64,000 bases of DNA from Ruminococcus sp. (lineage in GTDB: Bacteria > Bacillota > Clostridia > Oscillospirales > Ruminococcaceae). Under the pieces are notes generated by a model. That model was not told the DNA's origin, made no database searches, and was given only the letters and a program-made list of their open reading frames with translations. The position numbers were made by a program, and so were the translations under genes. Shown piece by piece: positions 56,906 through 64,000 of this stretch. The stretch covers positions 62,001 to 126,000 of the forward strand of contig NZ_JAFUAG010000017.1 in assembly GCF_017464355.1 (NCBI RefSeq), in the 5' to 3' direction. Position 1 is the stretch's first letter. Each line of letters starts with the position of its first letter.

Positions 56906-58180
56906 ATGTTTAAATACTTTGTAATGACCGTTGAAGCACTGGTGACAGCGGCGGTGATGACGGGTGTGCTGCGGGGCTTTCTCAGGCTCATCAGCGAGCG
57001 CTTCGGCAAAAGCTGCGGCAGCGTCGGGGCACTTGCGGGCATAGCCGCAGCGGCGGTAATGTCTTACATGAAAAATGCCACCACCCTCATCGACACCTCC
57101 CTGTGGAACCTGAGGATATTCACGGTTACTATCATACTCTCATTGCTGCTGGTAATATTTTCAATATTCCGCAGTAAAAAGGTCATGGGCGGCATAAGCT
57201 GTGTCATGGGGGCACTTATCATCGCCCTCATCATCTTCTATGCCCTGCCCGATGTGCTGGCTTATCCCTACCTCATACTGCTCACGGAAAAAAGCGTACT
57301 TTCCACAGGCTTCCTGCTCAAGTGCATAGGCATACTGCTGGGTCTGCTGACCATGATAGTGGCACAGATGGCCATACACAACGGCACCCTCAGGCTGGGT
57401 CCCTGGCAGGCCTGGGGCGTCACAGCGGCAGTGCTTGTGATAAATGCGGCAAGACAGTTCTGCGCAAGCCTGGGCATAATGCTCAACAAGCGTATGCTTG
57501 AAAACTTCGATGCGGATACCAAGCACAATGTTTTCGAGCTGGTGAAATTTTCCTCCAACAACAGTAATATATTCATATACGGGGCTATCATCGTCATGCT
57601 GGTAATGCCTGTCATACTCTGGATAAAGAGCCTGCGTGCTGATGAGCCCTACGACAACCCCGCCCAGAAGCGCAAGATACGCAAGAAGTGGCGGGTAACA
57701 CGGATATGGGCTACCCTGGGGGCTATATGCCTTATCTTTGGCATGGTAACATTTACCACACTCCACGAGATAGCCAACCGTGAGATACCTCTTTCTCCCG
57801 TTGAGGACGCAAAGATAGAGGACGGCTATGTCATAGTTCCCTTTGAGCAGGTGGACGACGGCCATCTCCACCGCTTTGCCTACGTTACCGAAAACGACAT
57901 ACAAATACGCTTCATAGTTATCAAGAAGCCCGATTCCTCGGCCTACGGCATAGGCCTTGACGCCTGCGATGTCTGCGGCGAGACAGGCTACTTTGAAAAG
58001 GACGGCCAGGTGGTATGCAAGCTGTGCGACGTTGTCATGAACATACAGACCATCGGCTTCAAGGGCGGCTGCAACCCTGTGGTCATACCCTACGAGATAA
58101 AGGATGGCAGGATAATGGTGCCCCTGGAGGGTCTGCTTGAGAACGAGAAGCGGTTCAAGAACAACCGTATGAGAAGTTAA
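56906..58180 (+). CDS. DUF2318 Fe-S-type membrane protein
   Basis: 424 residues. About seven TM helices (~5-275), a further one at ~275, then an extracytoplasmic DUF2318 domain with 'GLDACDVCGETGYFEKDGQVVCKLCDVVMNIQTIGFKGGCNPV'. The Cys-x-x-Cys and following Cys-x-x-Cys/Cys set is the family's metal or Fe-S site. In the C. jejuni p19 locus and E. coli fetMP-fls locus the same protein accompanies P19 and FTR1 and is thought to take part in redox handling of iron. GAAAGGAGAAC precedes the ATG. Confidence 0.92.
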   Translation: MFKYFVMTVEALVTAAVMTGVLRGFLRLISERFGKSCGSVGALAGIAAAAVMSYMKNATTLIDTSLWNLRIFTVTIILSLLLVIFSIFRSKKVMGGISCVMGALIIALIIFYALPDVLAYPYLILLTEKSVLSTGFLLKCIGILLGLLTMIVAQMAIHNGTLRLGPWQAWGVTAAVLVINAARQFCASLGIMLNKRMLENFDADTKHNVFELVKFSSNNSNIFIYGAIIVMLVMPVILWIKSLRADEPYDNPAQKRKIRKKWRVTRIWATLGAICLIFGMVTFTTLHEIANREIPLSPVEDAKIEDGYVIVPFEQVDDGHLHRFAYVTENDIQIRFIVIKKPDSSAYGIGLDACDVCGETGYFEKDGQVVCKLCDVVMNIQTIGFKGGCNPVVIPYEIKDGRIMVPLEGLLENEKRFKNNRMRS

Positions 58181-58190
58181 GGAGGGTGCT

Positions 58191-59483
58191 ATGTTTCTTA
58201 GAATGATAAGGGGAACACTGTTCCGCCAATGGAAAAAAATGCTCATGATAGCCTTTACCATAGCCCTCGGTGCTTCGCTGGCCTCGGCCATGCTCAGTGT
58301 TATGCTGGACGTGGGCGACAAGGTCAATCAGGAGCTTAAGACCTACGGCGCCAACATAACCGTGGTGCCCAAGGAGAACTCGGTGCTTTCCGAGCTGTAC
58401 GAGGTCGAGGACGGCAGCGTGCAGGGGGCTTACCTGAATGAGGAGGAGCTTGGCAAGATAAAGACGATCTTCTGGGCTTTCAACATAGTTGACTTCGCAC
58501 CCTTCGTGAATGTTACCGCCAGCCTTGATGACGGCACCGAGGTGCAGTGCGTGGGCAGCTGGTTCGACCACCATATGGATCTCCCCACAGGTGAGACCCT
58601 TGATACGGGCATCGCAAGTATGCGCAGCTGGTGGGAACTGAAAGAGGGCAGCTGGCTGGACGAACAGCTGCTGGCCGACACCGCCGATGCTGCCATGATA
58701 GGCAAGGACTTGGCAGAAAAGCTGGGGCTGTCCGCGGGGGATAAGATACATCTCACAGGCAGTGCTTCCGACAGGGAGCTGCGCATAGCAGGTGTATACG
58801 ATGCAGGCGGCACTGAGGATATGCAGATATTCCTCCAGCTTGATACCGCCCAGGCACTGGCTGACCTGGATGGCTGCGTTGACAAGATAGAGGTCAGCGC
58901 CCTGACCACCCCCGAGAACGAGCTTTCCGAGAGGGCTGCAAAGGACCCCTCATCGCTGACAGTGGCACAGATGGAGACCTGGACCTGCACGGCCTACGCA
59001 AGCTCTATCTGCTACGAGATACAGCAGGTCATCACAGGTTCGGTGGCCGCCCCCGTAAGGCAGGTGGCTGACTCGGAGGGTGCCATACTCGGCAAGACCC
59101 AGCTGCTGATGATACTTATAACCATACTCAGCCTTATAGGCGCAGCCCTGGGCATATGCAACCTGGTAACGGCCAGCGTTATGGAGCGCAGCCAGGAGAT
59201 AGGCCTGATGAAAGCCATAGGCGCACAAAATCTTTCAGTGGCGCTGCTGGTGCTTTGCGAGATATTCCTGACAGCCATAGTGGGCGGGATAGCAGGCTTC
59301 TTTGCGGGCTTCGGCTTTGCCCAGCTCATAGGACACACAGTCTTCGGGGCGGCAGTTGAGCTAAAACCCATGGTGGTGCCCATAGTAGCGGTGCTGGTGG
59401 TGCTGGTAACGCTCATAGGTTCCATACCTGCCATAAGGATGCTGCTGGGGCTGAGGCCTACGGAAGTTCTCCATGGCAGATAA
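58191..59483 (+). CDS. FtsX/MacB-like ABC transporter permease
   Basis: 430 residues. TM1 (~20-45), a ~250-residue extracytoplasmic domain of the MacB type ('YGANITVVPKENSVLSELYE', 'MIGKDLAEKLGLSAGDKIHLTG'), and three C-terminal TM helices with 'MERSQEIGLMKAIGAQNLSV', the coupling helix typical of FtsX-like permeases. These mechanotransmitting permeases pair with a LolD-type ATPase and work on outside substrates rather than moving them through. Ten bases after the DUF2318 gene; AAGGAGGG upstream. Confidence 0.9.
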   Translation: MFLRMIRGTLFRQWKKMLMIAFTIALGASLASAMLSVMLDVGDKVNQELKTYGANITVVPKENSVLSELYEVEDGSVQGAYLNEEELGKIKTIFWAFNIVDFAPFVNVTASLDDGTEVQCVGSWFDHHMDLPTGETLDTGIASMRSWWELKEGSWLDEQLLADTADAAMIGKDLAEKLGLSAGDKIHLTGSASDRELRIAGVYDAGGTEDMQIFLQLDTAQALADLDGCVDKIEVSALTTPENELSERAAKDPSSLTVAQMETWTCTAYASSICYEIQQVITGSVAAPVRQVADSEGAILGKTQLLMILITILSLIGAALGICNLVTASVMERSQEIGLMKAIGAQNLSVALLVLCEIFLTAIVGGIAGFFAGFGFAQLIGHTVFGAAVELKPMVVPIVAVLVVLVTLIGSIPAIRMLLGLRPTEVLHGR

Positions 59484-59501
59484 AAAGCGGAGGCAGGTAA
59501 A

Positions 59502-60668
59502 ATGAAAAAAAGAAAAATGTTTATACGCATGATAACCGCTTCACTGATGAGGCGGCGGTCACGCATGATAGTAGCGCTGCTTTCCATAGCCATAGGCGCT
59601 ACCATACTTTCGGGACTGGTGAGCATATACTATGATGTGCCCAGGCAGATGGGGGCTGAGTTCCGCAACTACGGCGCAAACGTCATACTCACTGCAGGGG
59701 AGGGGGACTTCACCCTTGCGGCCGCCCGTCAGGGTCAGGCTAAGATACCCGAGGACAAGCTGGTGGGGGCAGCACCCTACCGCTACGAGAACGTCCGCAT
59801 AAACGATATACCCGTGGTGGCCGCAGGCACCGACCCCGAGGGGGCTGAAAAGACCAGCCCCTACTGGCGGGTCGAGGGCGAATGGTTCTCAGGCAGCGGC
59901 GAGCTGCTGGTGGGCGCCTCGGTGGCAGAGGCTTTCAGGCTGAAGGAGGGGGACGTCATCGAAGTTTCCTATACCCCCATGGCCGAGGACGAGACTACCT
60001 CTGACGGGGAGGAAGAGTTCATACCCGATACCTACAAGACCTTCACCGTCATGGGCGTACTGCAGACAGGCGGCTCGGAGGAGAACTACATCTACATGAC
60101 CCTTGATGACCTCACCGAATTGACAGGTGCCGAGGGCACCCTTGATGTGGCAGAGCTGAGCGTTTCCGCCAGCGCAGGGGAGCTTGACGACCTCATAGCA
60201 GGCATTAACGCAGGTGTAAAGGGAGTCCATGCAAGCCCCGTAAAGCGTGTTACAGCCTCGGAGGCCACAGTGTTGAACAAGCTGCAGGCGCTGGTGCTGC
60301 TGGTGACTATAGTCGTGCTGGCGCTGACCATGATATGCGTGGCCACCACCATGACCGCCGTTGTGGCCGAGCGCCGCAAGGAGATAGGTCTGCGCAAGGC
60401 CATAGGTGCTTCGGATAAGAGCATTATCCAGGAGTTCATGGGCGAGAGTATGCTGCTGGGTCTTCTCGGGGGACTGCTGGGCTCGGTGCTGGGCTTTGTC
60501 TTCGCCCGCCAGGTGAGCATAAGCGTATTCAGCAGCAGTATATCCTACAGACCAATGCTGCTGCCCGTAACGGTGCTGGCTTCCATAGCGGTGACGGGTA
60601 TCTCCAGCCTTATGCCCATAAGAAGTGCCACCGATGTAGACCCCGCACTGGTGCTTAAGGGCGAGTAA
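59502..60668 (+). CDS. Second FtsX/MacB-like ABC transporter permease
   Basis: 388 residues, homologous in layout to its neighbour: TM1 (~22-45, 'IVALLSIAIGATILSGLVSIY'), MacB-like outer domain ('YGANVILTAGEGDFTLA', 'LLVGASVAEAFRLKEGDVIEV') and three TM helices after 'AERRKEIGLRKAIGASDKSI'. Together the two should form a heterodimer driven by the ATPase at 61180. GCGGAGG precedes the ATG. Corresponds to flsD1/flsD2-type genes in proteobacterial loci. Confidence 0.9.
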   Translation: MKKRKMFIRMITASLMRRRSRMIVALLSIAIGATILSGLVSIYYDVPRQMGAEFRNYGANVILTAGEGDFTLAAARQGQAKIPEDKLVGAAPYRYENVRINDIPVVAAGTDPEGAEKTSPYWRVEGEWFSGSGELLVGASVAEAFRLKEGDVIEVSYTPMAEDETTSDGEEEFIPDTYKTFTVMGVLQTGGSEENYIYMTLDDLTELTGAEGTLDVAELSVSASAGELDDLIAGINAGVKGVHASPVKRVTASEATVLNKLQALVLLVTIVVLALTMICVATTMTAVVAERRKEIGLRKAIGASDKSIIQEFMGESMLLGLLGGLLGSVLGFVFARQVSISVFSSSISYRPMLLPVTVLASIAVTGISSLMPIRSATDVDPALVLKGE

Positions 60669-60670
60669 AG

Positions 60671-61062
60671 TCGGGAAATTTACATAATATGGCAATTATA
60701 CACACATGGCCACACACATAAAAATACGCATAAAAGCCCGTAATATAGGGCTATACACATATACACACTTATTTTTATATTAATGTATATATATTATATA
60801 TATAAGAATAGAAACATCTGTTTAAGCGTGTAAGTGTGTATGTGCCTGACAGGCAAACAAAATCGGGAAATTTACATAATATGGCAATTATACACACATG
60901 GCCACACACATAAAAATACGCATAAAAGCCCGTAATATAGGGCTATACACATATACACACTTATTTTTATATTAATGTATATATATTATATATATATAAG
61001 AATAGAAACATCTGCATAAGTGTGTAAGTGTGTGAGTGTGTATGTGCCTGACAGGCAAACAA
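60671..61062. repeat. Tandem duplication of a ~192-bp ACAC/TATA-rich unit
   Basis: Copy 1 is 60671-60862, copy 2 is 60863-61062 (eight bases longer through extra TA and GTGTGA steps). The copies are otherwise almost identical. Each carries a GCCC-n8-GGGC hairpin, an AT tract of ~50 bases (TATATATTATATATATA), GTGTAAGTGTGT stretches and ends in GCCTGACAGGC. No open frame. It accounts for the 511-base gap that splits the ABC genes. Confidence 0.92.
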
Positions 61063-61069
61063 AAAATGA

Positions 61070-61098
61070 TTGACAGGGAAAGTTAGTTATGGTAAAAT
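61070..61098 (+). promoter_or_regulatory. Promoter of the ATPase-flavin module
   Basis: TTGACA (61070-61075) and TAAAAT (61093-61098), spacer 17, directly after the tandem repeat. It should give the second half of the locus its own transcript. Confidence 0.75.
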
Positions 61099-61179
61099 AA
61101 CAGTGAGCCGTGGACGGCTGCTGTATGACTTTACCTGCTTGGACGGGGCACTGCCCCCCAAAGGATAGGAGTTGTATAC

Positions 61180-61869
61180 ATGAGTCTACTGGAACTTAAA
61201 AACGTTTATAAGATCTACGGCGACCTTCATGCGCTGGATAACGTGAGCCTCAAGGTCGAAAAGGGCGAGTGGGTTTCCATCATGGGGCCTTCGGGTTCGG
61301 GAAAATCCACCATGATGAACATCATCGGCTGTATGGATAAGCCCAGCAAGGGCGAGGTGCTGCTGGACGGAGTGGATATCGCAAAGGAACCAAAGAAGAA
61401 CCTTACCAATATCAGGCGGGACAAGATAGGGCTGATATTCCAGCAGTTCCACCTGGTAAACTACCTGACCGCCGTGGAGAACGTTATGCTGGCGCAGTAT
61501 TACCACAGCATACCCGATGAGAAGGAAGCCCTTGAAGCGTTGGACAGAGTTGGTCTGGCGGACAGGGCGAAGCACCTGCCAAGCCAGCTTTCGGGCGGCG
61601 AGCAGCAGCGTGTGTGCGTGGCGAGGGCGCTGATAAATTACCCTGAGATAATACTTGCCGATGAGCCTACGGGAAACCTGGACGAGGCCAATGAAGAGGT
61701 GGTCGTAGACCTCTTCCATAAGCTGCACAACGAGGGCACTACCCTGATAGTTGTCACCCATGACCCCGAGGTAGCCGAGGTCGCCCAGAGGACGCTGGTG
61801 CTGAGAAGCGGAAAGCTCAGCAAGGAAGTCGTCAATGAACACTTCACAGGCAAGATACACTTTGATTGA
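61180..61869 (+). CDS. ABC transporter ATPase (LolD/MacB type)
   Basis: 229 residues. Walker A 'GPSGSGKSTM', Q-loop region 'IGLIFQQFHLVNYL', signature 'LSGGEQQRVCVARAL', Walker B 'IILADEPTGNLD' and H-loop 'VVTHD' are complete. 'FQQFHL' and 'PTGNLD' mark the LolD/MacB/SalX group that partners FtsX-like permeases, i.e. the two genes upstream. Start follows AGGAG by eight bases. The tandem repeat and a promoter separate it from its permeases. Confidence 0.95.
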   Translation: MSLLELKNVYKIYGDLHALDNVSLKVEKGEWVSIMGPSGSGKSTMMNIIGCMDKPSKGEVLLDGVDIAKEPKKNLTNIRRDKIGLIFQQFHLVNYLTAVENVMLAQYYHSIPDEKEALEALDRVGLADRAKHLPSQLSGGEQQRVCVARALINYPEIILADEPTGNLDEANEEVVVDLFHKLHNEGTTLIVVTHDPEVAEVAQRTLVLRSGKLSKEVVNEHFTGKIHFD

Positions 61870-61883
61870 GGGGGGGAAAGGTC

Positions 61884-62321
61884 ATGAGAAAGACAGTTGT
61901 ATTTGCGGCAGTGCTGGCGGCGGTATGCGCCATGACCTCCTGCGGGAGCAAGACCTATAAGGACGGCACCTATACTGCCAGGAGCGCTGAGTATGTCAGT
62001 GAGGACGGCAGCGAGAACGGAAACGGCTACGGCGAGGTGGAGATAACCATCTCGAGGGGAAAGATAAGCGATGTGAAATTTCTGACCTACGAGCTGGACG
62101 GCACCCTTAAGGACGAGGACTACGGCAAGGAAGACGGCGAGATAAAGAACAAGGATTTCTATAACAAAGCCCAGCGGGCAAGGTCGGCCTGCGAGAACTA
62201 CGCGGCTCAGCTGAAGAGCAAGGGCAGCCTTGATGAGGTAGACGGTGTCAGCGGGGCAACGGTGAATTACAACGAGTTCAAGGAGGCGGTGACGGCCGCC
62301 CTGAAACAAGCAGAGGAGTAA
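61884..62321 (+). CDS. FMN-binding-domain lipoprotein
   Basis: 145 residues. Signal with lipobox-like 'MTSCG' (Cys20), then an FMN-binding domain: 'YKDGTYTARS', 'GEVEITISRGKISDVKFL' and 'VDGVSGATVNYNEF'. The Ser-Gly-Ala-Thr motif (123-126) is where ApbE attaches FMN covalently through the Thr in NqrC/RnfG-like proteins. So this is likely a covalently flavinylated extracytoplasmic electron carrier. Start at 61884 after GGGGGGGAAAGG; begins 14 bases after the ATPase gene. ApbE itself is not in the window. Confidence 0.88.
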   Translation: MRKTVVFAAVLAAVCAMTSCGSKTYKDGTYTARSAEYVSEDGSENGNGYGEVEITISRGKISDVKFLTYELDGTLKDEDYGKEDGEIKNKDFYNKAQRARSACENYAAQLKSKGSLDEVDGVSGATVNYNEFKEAVTAALKQAEE

Positions 62322-62322
62322 T

Positions 62323-62841
62323 ATGCATATTGTCAGACATATCACGGTGACGGCGGCAGCCCTGCTGCTGCTCATTGGAGTGCCCTTTGTGAATACGGAC
62401 TATTTCGCCCGTATGCGTTCGGGAGAAGACGCGGTGACGGCGGCTACTGCCGCTGTTGACAAGCCCTCGGGGGAGTATGTGGTGTTCATAAACCGCAGCC
62501 TGCATACGAATGCAGATAACCTGGCGGCCTGGGAGGCTTTCTTTGCCGACGGCGAGGACGAGGGGCTGTACAATGTCTTTGAAGACCTGAGCTGTACCGT
62601 GGCGGACACGGACATAGCAGGACAGGAGCTGGCGAGAAGCTACCAGTCCATGCTGCCCGAGAACCAGATGAGGGTGCGGCGGGAGAACGTCATGCTCATG
62701 CTCTCAAAGGCGGAGAACGGGCGGTTCGACGTGATAGTCATGTCAAAGGAAACAGCGGATATGTTTGAGGCACAGCGCATAGCCCGCATGACCGACGCTG
62801 ATATGCTGACAGTAAAACAGGCAGAGGAGGCGCAGCAGTGA
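62323..62841 (+). CDS. Membrane-anchored extracytoplasmic protein, function unknown
   Basis: 172 residues. N-terminal hydrophobic helix (~8-24) then a ~145-residue outer domain, with 'KPSGEYVVFINRSLHTNADNLAAWEAFF' and 'RFDVIVMSKETADMFEAQRIA'. No Cys, no obvious cofactor motif. I recognise no family. GAGGAG lies inside the preceding gene, one base gap, and its stop overlaps the next start by four bases, so it belongs to the flavin/cytochrome module. Confidence 0.75.
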   Translation: MHIVRHITVTAAALLLLIGVPFVNTDYFARMRSGEDAVTAATAAVDKPSGEYVVFINRSLHTNADNLAAWEAFFADGEDEGLYNVFEDLSCTVADTDIAGQELARSYQSMLPENQMRVRRENVMLMLSKAENGRFDVIVMSKETADMFEAQRIARMTDADMLTVKQAEEAQQ

Positions 62842-63386
62842 GAAGAGCAAATGCGGTCATAAGCATGGCGGTGCTGGCGCTTTTTCTGCTCCATGCCGTA
62901 ATGGGGGGCTTCGTCACAGCAGGCTTTATGGACGGGGGCTCGGTGTTCATGAAGGGCATGGCATGGCTCATGGTGACGCTGATAATAGCCCATGTGGCCA
63001 TAGCTGTAAAGCTTACGGCTGATACCCTCATCGCCCTGAAAAGGTCGGGGACGAGCTACTTCAAAGAGAACAAGCTCTTCTGGATAAGGCGCATAAGCGG
63101 TGTGGCTGTGATGATATTCATTCTCTTCCATATAATGATATTTCTGGGAAATAATGACGGCACCTACCGCCTGAACTTCTTCGGGGGGGCACAGCTGGCT
63201 TCGCAGATACTCATGGTGCTTTCACTGGGGATACATATAGTTACCAATGCCAAGCCCATGCTGCTGGGCTTCGGTACTAAAAGCTGGAAGGAACTTGGCA
63301 CAGACCTGGCGCTGATACTGACGGGCATACTGCTTTTTGCAGGCATATGCTTTGTGGTGTATTACCTGCGCTGGAGAATGATATGA
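62838..63386 (+). CDS. Cytochrome b-like membrane protein with four helix histidines
   Basis: 182 residues, five TM helices. Single His residues lie inside each of the first four helices: His19 ('FLLHAVMG'), His52 ('IIAHVAIAV'), His98 ('ILFHIMIF') and His133 ('LGIHIVTN'). This one-per-helix pattern matches two b-type hemes, as in SdhC/FrdC of succinate dehydrogenase and fumarate reductase. Start is GTG at 62838, overlapping the previous stop; the flavoprotein subunit follows within ten bases. Heme binding is inferred from this pattern. Confidence 0.78.
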   Translation: MRRANAVISMAVLALFLLHAVMGGFVTAGFMDGGSVFMKGMAWLMVTLIIAHVAIAVKLTADTLIALKRSGTSYFKENKLFWIRRISGVAVMIFILFHIMIFLGNNDGTYRLNFFGGAQLASQILMVLSLGIHIVTNAKPMLLGFGTKSWKELGTDLALILTGILLFAGICFVVYYLRWRMI

Positions 63387-63394
63387 GGTCAGCT

Positions 63395-64000
63395 ATGGAA
63401 AAGATAAACATTATCGGGGCGGGGCTGGCAGGGCTTTCCGCCGCTGTTACACTGGCAAAGGGCGGCAGGCATTGCAGGCTCATATCATTGCAGCCCTCCG
63501 AGAGGGCGCAGTCGGTGCTGGCCGAGGGGGGCATAAATGCAGCCCTGGACGTTATGGGCGAGGGCGACAAGCCTGAGTACCACTTTGAAGATACCATGCG
63601 GGGCGGGGTATACCTGGCTGATGAAGAAGCTGTCCGCAGGCTGACCGCGGGCGCGCCCGATACAGTGCGGTGGCTGGCGGAGCTGGGCGTGCCTTTCAAT
63701 ATGAAGGAGGGCAGGCTGATACAGCGCAATTTCGGCGGCCAGAAGAAAAAGCGCACCGCCTACGCAAAAAGCTCCACGGGGAAGATGATAATGTCTGCCC
63801 TTATAGATGAGGCCAGAAAGTACGAGGTCAGGGGGCTTATCGAGAGGTTTGCCCATCACAGCTTCCTGGGCTGTGATATAGCTGAGGGCGTGTGCAGAGG
63901 GGCAGTGGTCTGCGACAGGTATACAGGCGAACAGACCGCCTTTGCAGGACGGGTCATAATGTGCTGCGGCGGCCTTGCAGGGCTTTTCCCGCGAATGACC
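63395..64000 (+). CDS. FAD flavoprotein, fumarate reductase/succinate dehydrogenase-like, cut off by window edge
   Basis: 202 residues seen, C-terminus beyond the window. The FAD-binding Rossmann motif is 'INIIGAGLAGLSAAVTLAKGG'. 'AQSVLAEGGINAAL' and 'HFEDTMRGGVYLADEEAVRRL' match FrdA/SdhA, where the second holds FAD near the dicarboxylate site. 'ESP'-type active-site residues cannot yet be seen. Start: ATG 63395 after GAGGT; an ATG at 63383 overlapping the previous stop is possible. Cytoplasmic; with the cytochrome b-like neighbour it would form a quinol- or flavin-linked membrane oxidoreductase. Confidence 0.88.
   Translation, partial: MEKINIIGAGLAGLSAAVTLAKGGRHCRLISLQPSERAQSVLAEGGINAALDVMGEGDKPEYHFEDTMRGGVYLADEEAVRRLTAGAPDTVRWLAELGVPFNMKEGRLIQRNFGGQKKKRTAYAKSSTGKMIMSALIDEARKYEVRGLIERFAHHSFLGCDIAEGVCRGAVVCDRYTGEQTAFAGRVIMCCGGLAGLFPRMT

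Noticed and set aside
60671-61062. Phage or plasmid replication origin
   Set aside because: AT tracts and repeats are suggestive, but no replication gene lies nearby and the flanks are one iron-uptake operon; kept only as an open idea.

Overview
The window looks like chromosome from a cellulosome-forming Ruminococcus (Oscillospiraceae, Firmicutes), most like R. albus. The evidence is four secreted proteins ending in type I dockerins (paired Ca-binding repeats of the form DVNGDGDINVTDV), strong AGGAGG ribosome binding sites, many TTGACA-17-TATAAT promoters, and Firmicute-type RpoB, S12, EF-G, EF-Tu, DarA and YaaO. No rRNA, tRNA, CRISPR, insertion sequence or phage gene was seen. The genus is an inference, not a match.

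Layout. 1-9.7 kb is housekeeping and metabolism: a minus-strand acetyltransferase/nitroreductase operon; a plus-strand run (Nudix hydrolase, esterase, beta-carbonic anhydrase, DUF1653, alpha/beta hydrolase); a minus-strand phosphoglucomutase; a beta-propeller protein, a frameshifted lipoprotein-like gene, a lysophospholipase-like hydrolase and a YifB AAA protein. 10.0-17.7 kb is rpoB-rpoC. 18-29 kb is an accessory block between rpoC and the str operon: a BspA-like dockerin protein, an RCC1-propeller/papain-like/dockerin protein, a large convergent BspA-like dockerin protein, a HEAT-repeat protein, and an ECF sigma factor with a large membrane anti-sigma partner. 29.3-33.9 kb is rpsL-rpsG-fusA-tuf.

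34-37 kb holds a GNAT gene followed by a TetM/EF-G-like GTPase carrying a C-terminal NYN (YacP/Rae1-like) nuclease domain. A one-base shift in an A run splits this reading frame. 37.3-41 kb holds a secreted parallel beta-helix dockerin protein and a DRE-TIM aldolase. 41.3-48.2 kb is an MMPL transporter plus a giant Leu-x-x-Gly repeat protein, controlled by a divergent TetR gene. The TetR intergenic region carries four or five copies of an ATGAC-n5-GTCAT palindrome, two of which overlap the -35 boxes. 48.2-53.8 kb holds yaaO-darA-holB, a small sigma-region-4-like regulator, YnzC, a WYL regulator and a membrane protein.

54-64 kb is an iron-uptake locus of the P19/FTR1 type: FTR1 permease with a TM2 tail, P19 lipoprotein, DUF2318 Fe-S membrane protein, two FtsX-like permeases and an ATPase. 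The thioredoxin-like genes usual in proteobacterial versions are replaced here by an FMN-binding lipoprotein, a small membrane-anchored protein, a four-histidine cytochrome-b-like membrane protein and a FrdA/SdhA-like flavoprotein that runs off the window. I read this as ferric-iron import coupled to a transmembrane flavin/heme electron path. A 192-bp tandem duplication rich in ACAC/TATA sits in the middle of this operon.

Most interesting leads: the GTPase-NYN fusion, the iron import plus electron-transfer locus and its attenuator-like leader, the RCC1-peptidase-dockerin fusion, the TetR operator array, and the tandem repeat at 60.7-61.1 kb.
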